Notes under the pieces: generated by a model | Databases searched by the model: none | Told to the model about the DNA's origin: nothing | What the model saw: the letters and a program-made list of their open reading frames with translations, nothing else | Program-made: the position numbers and the translations under genes | Assembly (NCBI GenBank): GCA_014529385.2 | Contig: CM043949.1 | Coordinates: 112,983,977 to 113,047,976 of the forward strand | Reading direction: 5' to 3' | From: Adiantum capillus-veneris | Taxonomy: Eukaryota > Streptophyta > Polypodiopsida > Polypodiales > Pteridaceae | DNA: 64,000 bases | In this document: positions 55,386-64,000 of the stretch, piece after piece | Numbering within the stretch: the first letter of the stretch is position 1 | How the letters are laid out: each line of letters starts with the position of its first letter

Positions 55386-55625
55386 TTGCTCTTCTTGTCG
55401 CCCGCCCCGGACCGCCTCAATATTCTTGATGATTTTCTATTATCTACATCTACTGACAAAACTTTTGAAGTATACCTCGAAGTAATACTTCAGAGCAGAA
55501 CCAAGCCTCTACGTAATCATACCATTATTGAACACCTTGTTAAATTGTCAACGTATCCTCAGGAAGATGCCTCTTGGGAACGTGATGATGTAATGAGACT
55601 AAATTATCTAGATTTCATGTCGAGG
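55386..55625 (+). pseudogene. Chromodomain-like C-terminal end of a gypsy pol
   Basis: The frame contains DRLNILDDFLL, then KTKP-like basic residues with LRNHTIIEHLVKLS, then PQEDASWERDDVMRLNY. The order ILD...LRN..I...LV.......EDASWE matches the chromodomain at the C-terminus of chromovirus integrases, which normally follows the 'FHVSLLKKYVP' block after some 30 residues. Here that block ends at 52726. It is followed by a possible polypurine stretch and 'tgtaagatcccc' at 55660. Confidence 0.6.
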
Positions 55626-55628
55626 TGA

Positions 55629-58600
55629 GGACACCCCGAATTTTTCAAGTGTGAGAGGATGTAAGATCCCCAATTTTTGGGTCTCTTCTAAAAATAAGAA
55701 AAATAGTTTTCAATATTTATTCTACCAAATTATAACTTAAGATGCTTGATTGACAGTATTATAAGGTTCTAAAGTAAAAATCAAGGTCGTTTTCATGTTC
55801 TAGTAGGTTAGAGGGATGTTTGATTCAGTTTTGAAAACATTTGCTATTTTTAGTTTTTTCATGCTTTTTATGCTTTTAGGTGCTTTTTTCCAAAAGCAAA
55901 GTTGGATCCTTAAACTACGTGTTCTAGGGAAGCTATGGCTCAATTTTATAAAAATCTGCTATTTGAGTGCTTTTCACTCTATTTTTAGCTTTCATGATTT
56001 TTAGTGCTTTTTATTGAAAAGCGAGTCTGCTTTCTTATTGTAGTGGACGAGGGGAAGCAGTGGTTCAATTTTAGAAAATTATTTTTTTTTCTTTTTAAGC
56101 TATCTTTAGCTTTTCGTGGTTTTCTGCGTTTTTGAAAAGCAATGTGTTTTTAATGATGACCTAAATATATTTTAGTCTCCGTCGCATTTAAAAATGATCA
56201 CCCGGAGCAAAAATGAGACCAGACGGGATTTTTACAAGAATTATTTTTTATAAAGAGCGGAATCGTAAATACGCCAGGGTAGGACATGAAAGTCATAATT
56301 ATGTCCAGACATTACGGTGCGACATAGTCTAGCTATGGTTTACATTAACTAGCTAAATACTGTTCGATTGGCTAATTTTGCTGTAAAAATTGAATGGTAA
56401 GTGGGAGAGTTGACCACCAAAAGCAAAGCCTTGTTTTTAGAAAAGTCTCAAAAGCTATGCAGCTATTCCAGGCAGAAGACAATAGCGCTATCCTCAACTT
56501 GGGGCTGGGCAGCTGCAGAACCTATAAATTGGCATAGAGTGCTCAGTTTTCAGTGTCGTCTCTTGTGTCTACTACCGTAAGGCTATACGTATCTATTATA
56601 CGGAGTGATGCAAGCTCTTCATCACCATCTCCATAAGGCTCTTCTGTCTCAAGAAGAAGAAGGACACCCTCTCTCTACTTGCTTACTATCTTCTCTCTCG
56701 TTTCACGGTGTACACACTCTTCGGAAGCTCTCATAGTGAATACCTCTACGTAGCTCTCATCACCGCTCTCATGCGGCAAAGCAAGAAGCCTTTCGACAAC
56801 CCCCAATCGATTCTAAAGCACGGTGAGAAGCTTTAAACTCCATAGCCATTATCTCTCTCTTTCTCTCTCTCTATGTCGTTTTTCTGAGTAGTCACCCTCT
56901 CAGTGATTGTTTTTCCGCATACGAGTGCATGTATGGATTAACTGAGTACGTATGAAGTTGCCTCATGATAATGTCATCATGTTTAAAACGCTGATTTATG
57001 CACATGATGTGTTTATGGTCACGTGTGTGCATAAAAAGCGCTTTTCGTTTCACATCATAGAGACGGTAGGATCACTGTTTTGGTCATATATCACAAACTG
57101 CTATGAATCATCCCGATACCTTTGTACCAAAGATAAAACACATCATTTATAACATTTTCTCTGTTTGGTGTCATGTGAAAACATGCACGAGTTAAAACAT
57201 ATGGTCAAAAAACAACTTGCTGCCCACTCAACCAAATTTTTTGACTCCAGGATCCTTGGAGAACCACTATATAGATTCATTGGATGGACAAACCCACTTA
57301 ACCAATTTAAAAGCTTGATGAAACTTGATAATAAATGAATTTAGGTCCCTGTTATCACCTCGAGAATGAAAGTTATTAATTGTTCTATAACCGGTTTTAC
57401 CTACACGTATAGGAGTGCTACCAATGGGGGGTACCATATGACGGCGTGAGTTAATCGATCTGTATTTATATGTTTTATGGTTTGTTTTGGTGAGTTTATT
57501 TCAACTATTAGATGACCATAAACATATGTGAGAGTATATGGTTAAACATCCCGAACTGCATAGGCAGATATGATTAAAGTAGCCTTTTCTTGGGGTTATC
57601 GTTTGTTGTGTGAGTATCATATGGGTGAAGTGATATTATGGAGCTGATCTTGATGCATTGGTTTGAGGTCAAATACTTTCATTTGCATGTTTTGCATATT
57701 CGCGAAAATGCCAAAAATTTGTTTTTTGCATCTGTGTGAAGTTATGGTTTATGGTTGACCTAAAGGTTGAAGCTGTTTTGCATCATGTTTATGGTGATGG
57801 AATGTTATCATATGATCTATGGAAACTCAGGGATCGATGTGGATACCTCATATTCATGGTTATGATTGCTTTCCACGTGCCTACGTCAAAACTAGCTCTA
57901 TGTGCTAAGGAGGTGAAGTGGAGATGTGATGCATCAACTTTGCAGGGTTGGATGTTGTCAAATTGGATTTTTATATCATGATTAGTTGCAGGTCGGACTC
58001 TTTTTATGCATGAAAGAATCACTTCTGAAGGGTCACAGGTGTGTGGAATCCGATTGATTGCAAGGGATGTGTCAAACTCCAAGTGTGGGAGTTGGTTCAG
58101 TGAGGTTATGATTTATGGTTAAGAGCTGATATTCTCTCATGGATTATGGTTGTGATTTTTTTGTGGAAGCCGGTGTGGCTCATGGTTTTTTTATGGATAT
58201 GGTTATGCTATCGAAATTTTTGCAGCCATGTTATGTTTTAAAGTGGTTATGCAAGATCGAGGGTGTTGCATAGGTCTTCTTCTTTTAGTTAGGCTCATTT
58301 ACATGATTATTAAGTCGGGGGTTGAATGACCTACACGGTTAACGCATCGGGGTTTTTGCCTTGGATTTGGATAAACACCCGCTGCTAGGCATCAAAGAGG
58401 TGGGGTGCCTAAACTGGTATGGTTGGTGTTGATACCCTACCATGTACTGGTACTTGGGTCCTTTCAGAGCTCGAGTTCATGGAGGGATGCAAAGAGGCCT
58501 CAGCCCATGTCTGGCTCAGGTAGGTTGGAGGTGTCTTGGATCGCTCCTAGTGAAGTGAAATTCTCTCTGTCCGTAGTAGAGCGAAAGTGGATGGGTGGAC

Positions 58601-58788
58601 CGGTCGATCCCTACACAGGGTACAATGCTCTGCTAGTTATTTTGTCATAAACTTTTTGATGTTATGGTATACCCAAATTTTGTTATTGCATTAATACATG
58701 ATATCCTGTTTCATTTAGACGGGGCATTTAAAGATTCTCTTTTGTCATTTTCTCATGTCTCTGGGCACTCTATTTCACCCTCCACTAT

Positions 58789-58790
<2 letters not shown>
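55629..58790. other. No gene seen; possible LTR-derived sequence
   Basis: 'gtgagaggatgtaagatcccc' at 55650-55670 could be a polypurine tract plus LTR start, and CCTATAAATTGG at 56521 could be its TATA box, but no second copy exists in the window to test this. Repeated words such as 'tttatggtt' are common in 57450-58200. Short frames show no domain. Confidence 0.4.

Positions 58791-58792
<2 letters not shown>

Positions 58793-58846
<54 letters not shown>
58793..58846. repeat. (CT)n microsatellite
   Basis: A pure CT run. Confidence 0.97.
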
Positions 58847-58848
<2 letters not shown>

Positions 58849-59455
58849 CGTAATGCGGTGTACACATATATTCACCCTTCACAATGTTATATTTTTCTTG
58901 AGCGCGTTTTCATTCATAACACCCATTCAAGGGTAGCACTTGTTGCTAGGTACCTCTGGATGTAGTCCGGCTCATGGCCTAAACTCCATGCTTGGTTGGG
59001 TGCTGAGAATTCCCCCCCTATGCAAATGCTTCCGCAACTCTGATGTATATTGAAAATTGTATAAAAGTGTAAATTGTAAGTTTTGTGCGTAGACACCCGA
59101 GTAGGGGTATCTCTCACGAAGACAGTGATGTGTATGCTTACAGGTGTAGGCATGGGTGATAAAGAAAATACGAAGGCCTATTACAAGCACGGAGATCCTG
59201 GAAGTGTATGTTTTATGTTGTTATGAAGGCCAAAGTGTAGAGATTTCATGCTTGACGAAAAGGTTTTACATGTGAAAAGGCTCTTAGGACATGCAAGGCA
59301 ACTTGGGTAAAGGAAGACATGTGGTCAGTGGTAAAAAGAAAAGTGTGTAAGAGACTCCACGCCTTTGCATGAGGGAGGCTGAAAAGTCATAGTCTGTAAA
59401 TGTTTTGAAAAATTGTTTGAAAACCTCGCTTTAAATGAGAAGTTTTTATAGTTTA
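58847..59455. other. Unassigned
   Basis: No gene or known element is recognised. Confidence 0.4.
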
Positions 59456-59485
59456 CTAGTATGTGACCCGCGCGTTGCTACGGCC
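59456..59485 (-). mobile_element. Probable canonical Helitron 3' terminus
   Basis: On the minus strand the sequence reads CCGTAGCAACGCGCGGGTC, a GC-rich partly self-complementary stretch, then ACATA and CTAG followed by T. Plant Helitrons end with a short GC hairpin about 10 bases before CTRR and insert before T. The body would extend to higher coordinates, but I found no 5' TC end or coding region, so it would be a non-autonomous copy. Confidence 0.55.
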
Positions 59486-59510
59486 AAGAAAATAATGGAA
59501 ATTGGAGAAC

Positions 59511-60520
<1,010 letters not shown>

Positions 60521-61068
60521 GCTTTGGGATTGACTTGGTACTGTCGCTTAAGCATGGAATATTGATCACTGTCACATAAATCCTGGAAGGCCCACCGTTT
60601 GGGTTGGCTAAGTGAATATAAGGGGGGGTTTTGACGTACTGCGCACTAATGTTGGATGTTTTTGCTAGGGTTTGTAGGAGAGTTTGTCCCGGTTGCATAC
60701 CAATGGTGTACTTGTTCATTACTTGGTTTTTTAGATGAGAATGCAATATATTATTTGCATTCACATGGGCGGGTGTAGTTTTTTGTTTTATTATAAAAAG
60801 CTTTGGGATTGACTTGGTATGTCGCTTAAGCATGGTATATTGATCACTATCACATAAAGCCTGGTAAGGCCCACGGTTTGGGTTGGCTAAGTGAATATAA
60901 AGAGGGTTTTTGACCTACTGCACACCGATGTTGGATGTTTTTGCTAGGGTTTATAAGGGAGTTTGCCCTGGTTGCATAATGATGCTGTACTTGTTCATTA
61001 CTTGGTTGTTTGGATGAGATAATGCAATACATTATTTGCATTCATATGGGCAGGTTTAGTTTCTTGTT
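60521..61068. repeat. Tandem repeat, two 279-bp units
   Basis: Units at 60521-60799 and 60800 to about 61068 begin gctttgggattgacttggta and share 'gttggatgtttttgctaggg' and 'tacttgttcattacttgg'. They are clearly diverged, so the duplication is not recent. Confidence 0.92.
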
Positions 61069-61759
61069 TTTTCTCAAAAACCCGTATAAGTAGCTAGTCC
61101 TTTTTTGGTTTTGACATTTGGAACTGGCTGGATACCACTTGGTTTGCTAAGCGATTGGATTCCATGTAAACATAAATTGTATTTGCTCTGAATAAACAAA
61201 AACAAGTTTGAGCTATTAATGGAGTTTTTAAGGCTTCTTTATGGCTTCATATGATGGAGCCTCATTAATCTGGCAAAAAAACTCAAAGATTGTTTGATGG
61301 GGGGATACGACTTCTTATCAAAATAATATTATATTTATACCGAACATTTTTTTAAAATGGAACATATTAAAACTTTGGACTAAGCTTGTAAAGTTTTTTT
61401 ATAAAAGTTGTGAGATGGACATGGATAACAATTGGTATAGTCCATTGATACTTGTAAAACACATCCAAGGCTAACATATTTGTTGTCTTGTTTGGATGGA
61501 TGTAGGTAAGGACTCTATCTTATCTTGGGAGTTTCTTTTGGCTTTTAGAAGTTGTCCAATATAGGATTACACATACACCTACTCCAAGGGAAGTACTTCT
61601 GTTATTTGTATATTGGAATGAGCCTTCATTCTTACAAACATTTTACAAAGATCATTCTAAGATTGAGTTGTTTTTGTACTTATCATTTCCTTTATTCTAG
61701 AGCTAGCTGTCTTTTGAATGTAAAAGTTCAATTATATCTTATTAATTATGATAAAACAG

Positions 61760-61760
<1 letters not shown>
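61069..61760. other. Unassigned AT-rich DNA
   Basis: No gene or known element is recognised. Confidence 0.4.
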
Positions 61761-61828
<68 letters not shown>

Positions 61829-62058
61829 TATGAAGTCATATATAGGTAGGTGTGTGTGTGCTCGCCCAGATGTGAGGAGAATGGAACTATAGTCCTTGGA
61901 ATCACTCTAGCAAGATAGCAATGTGTAGCTATGCCTTCTATCTCTTTCTCTCTCACACACACATTATATCTTGAGATCAAGATTCATTGAGTAGATCTCT
62001 TCTATCTCTTTTTTCACATTTTCTCCTTTCTTGATTGAGTTGAGGACTTGCTGGATAA

Positions 62059-62130
<72 letters not shown>

Positions 62131-62421
62131 CTCTCTCTATGAACTCATGGAATGTTTTTAGCCAAACAGTTGCGAGTGACTCATCCTTCACACGACTTCT
62201 AATAAATTCCAACTTCCCAAATCTCCCTGCTCATCAACCAATGACAATGTTCTAGATTTCTACCAGCTTGCCTCTGCTGTGCCATGCTGTCAAAACCATG
62301 AATTGCCAATAGACTTGCTTTTTATGACCCTCTATTGGTTAAAGCAAAACAAGTTTTGGTTGTACCATGCTCCGGGGTCACTTTTGAAGGGCTACTAGGT
62401 ATTTAATGGGAGTCTCTCTCT

Positions 62422-62459
<38 letters not shown>

Positions 62460-62460
62460 A
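61761..62460. repeat. Microsatellite cluster
   Basis: (CA)n at 61761-61825, (CT)n at 62061-62138 with one interruption, and (CT)n(CA)n at 62413-62459. The sequence between has no recognised gene. Confidence 0.95.
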
Positions 62461-64000
62461 ATAGTCTATCGAGTCATGGTTGGAGGTGCTCCCACCTAAT
62501 CCATTAGCTCTCTTCCCTCTAGCTAGCAGCCTCAACACTCAGTGGCTTGAGCAAGCCCATGTACACCCATTGCCTTGAGCACTCATTTTCTACTAACAAG
62601 CGCTCCCACTCGCAAGCAGTGCATGTCCCCTATTCAACTCTGCGTCACAACCAAGTTACACCAACCCCTTTCTTACTTTCCTTTTTTCCTTTGGATCTCT
62701 CTCCGCAAGCTCTTCTAACTTGACCCCTTCTTCCTCTTCTATGACTATTCCCATCTTGCCCGCCATTTAACAAACCTTTGGAATTCTATAAAATTGTATC
62801 CCTCTCTTTGGAAGAATTTAAATTTGTCAATCTTAAACTCAACAAAGCCAAATCACATCTTACCCATCTACAAAACCTCCATGCCAACCAAAGAGCTCGG
62901 AATAGCCTTTGCATGAAACCTCCATGTCTTACCATAGAAGACTCCCACACTCTTAAGCGCCAAGCTAGAAACCCTCAATATCCAATATCAATTAGATTGC
63001 ACCAAGGTCTATATTCAAGCCCAAACCTTACTTGTAAAAAACCTACAAAAAAGCTTTGAGTTTACCATGACATTGTGGAAGAAAGGCTTTTAGAGCTCAC
63101 TAAAAAGCTTGCACCCGTTTCTTTTCCTAGAGTTCTACCATCGGCATGGGCTAACCAACTACTCCTATGGAAGCAAGCTTCTCTTGTCGAGTTTGAGACT
63201 CTCTTATAAATTGAGATTCTCCAAACCCATTTGGGCTCTTCTTTGAACATGGCGGCTCACAATGCTAGGAAGAGATCACGAATCTCTTTCCTAGAGGAGG
63301 TAGAACCTCTACCTACGAAGAAATGGTTGGCGAGTTGGTTCACCACGAATCACCACCCAAATTAAAAGGCTTCTTTCACCTCCACCCCCAAAAAAGAATT
63401 TCAACCTAAAGCCTCCCCACCATGGTACCCACCAAAAGCTCCCTCCATCATCGTGGGTTGGCACTAAGCAACCCTTCAAAAATTCCCCTCCTTTTTCCAA
63501 AACCTCCCACAAAGAGTTCACCCAACAACCTTTTAAAAAACCCAAAACCTCTCCCCCATTATCCCATCCCTGGTCAGCCTCCCCCTCATGTATTTCTCCC
63601 ATTTTAACCACTCTAAAAAAACCCTCCCCTTCTCCCTCCTCTACCAACCCTTCCTGTCTACCCTCTCTTCTCCAAACTCCCGTGACTATCCTCTTAATTC
63701 TCCTTCTCATAACACCTCCCGCCCACCTCAATTAAAACAAATTCACCCTAAAAATAGCTTTCCCAAAACCTCAAAAAACTTGCAATGGAGGAGGTTGAAT
63801 TAGGGAAGGAGCACCCTACAACTTGGGTCCACTTGCTCTTTTCTCAGCCTCCTCTTTTTTTTTTCATATTTGGACCCCTCCTCCTTATGCTTTCCCTCTC
63901 CTCCTCCACCCCTCCTTTTTGGGTAAAAAGAGATATAAGTATTGGATTCCTCTCACAAACCCTCACCTTTTTAAAGTTTTGTCCTTAACAAATCTCTCTA
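62461..64000 (+). other. C-rich sequence with broken open frames, no function assigned
   Basis: A 93-codon frame at 62778-63059 starts EFYKIVSLSLEEFKFVNLKL and is Lys/Asn-rich. In another frame the following 200 bases read LLELTKKLAPVSFPRVLP, then WANQLLLWKQASL and NMAAHNARKRSRISFLEEVE, before a proline/serine-rich low-complexity stretch (63340-63780). The run of coding-like sequence with stops suggests a decayed gene or retroelement protein such as a LINE ORF1, but I cannot name the family. Confidence 0.3.

Overview
This window looks like repeat-rich nuclear DNA from a land plant with a large genome. A homosporous fern or another early-diverging vascular plant is my best guess. The reasons are a plant polyphenol oxidase with a secretory-type leader and one spliceosomal intron, Ty3/gypsy (including chromovirus) remnants, L1-like LINE fragments, a Helitron with endonuclease and RPA-like genes, a PLS-type PPR fragment, and very many long (GA)n and (CA)n microsatellites. 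The organism assignment is inference. Nothing suggests a bacterium, virus or organelle.

Layout. 0-8.5 kb: two decayed gag regions of different gypsy families on the minus strand (1.9-3.9 kb and 5.3-6.7 kb). A 1.7-kb solo LTR with a 5-bp target duplication sits just upstream of the second gag start codon. 9.16-9.32 kb: a strong foldback. 10.1-12.1 kb: the only convincing host gene, a two-exon polyphenol oxidase on the minus strand. 12.7-17.2 kb: microsatellites, two LINE insertions and a 100-bp repeat. 17.3-27.0 kb: a decayed Helentron-like Helitron (Rep, PIF1-type helicase, C-terminal AP-endonuclease-like domain) plus an RPA-like gene and tandem copies of that gene's 3' part.

27.25-36.56 kb: a structurally complete, apparently young LTR retrotransposon on the minus strand. 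It has 577/581-bp LTRs differing by one substitution and one microsatellite indel, a perfect 5-bp target duplication, a tRNA-Asp-type primer site and a polypurine tract. Its intact 1726-codon Gag-protease ORF and a separate 140-codon ORF are present, but no reverse transcriptase or integrase is. It is therefore probably non-autonomous and mobilised in trans. It is the most interesting system here.

36.6-38.1 kb: degenerate satellite-like repeats. 39.4-45.3 kb: a tandem duplication of a 2.9-kb unit, each copy holding an internal 0.6-kb duplication with LINE pieces. 45.1-46.1 kb: LINE 3' ends. 46.4-47.0 kb: a PPR pseudogene fragment. 48.2-55.6 kb: a second copy of the 5.3-8.4 kb gypsy family with its 5' LTR and primer site, joined to RNase H-integrase sequence and, 2.7 kb further on, a chromodomain-like piece. 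55.6-64 kb: mostly non-coding, with microsatellites, a tandem 279-bp repeat and one probable canonical Helitron 3' terminus.

Apart from the polyphenol oxidase, almost all recognisable coding sequence belongs to mobile elements. The target duplications allow a partial relative history: the solo LTR postdates the gag copy it interrupts, and the 9.3-kb retrotransposon postdates the Helitron/RPA and satellite landscape around it.
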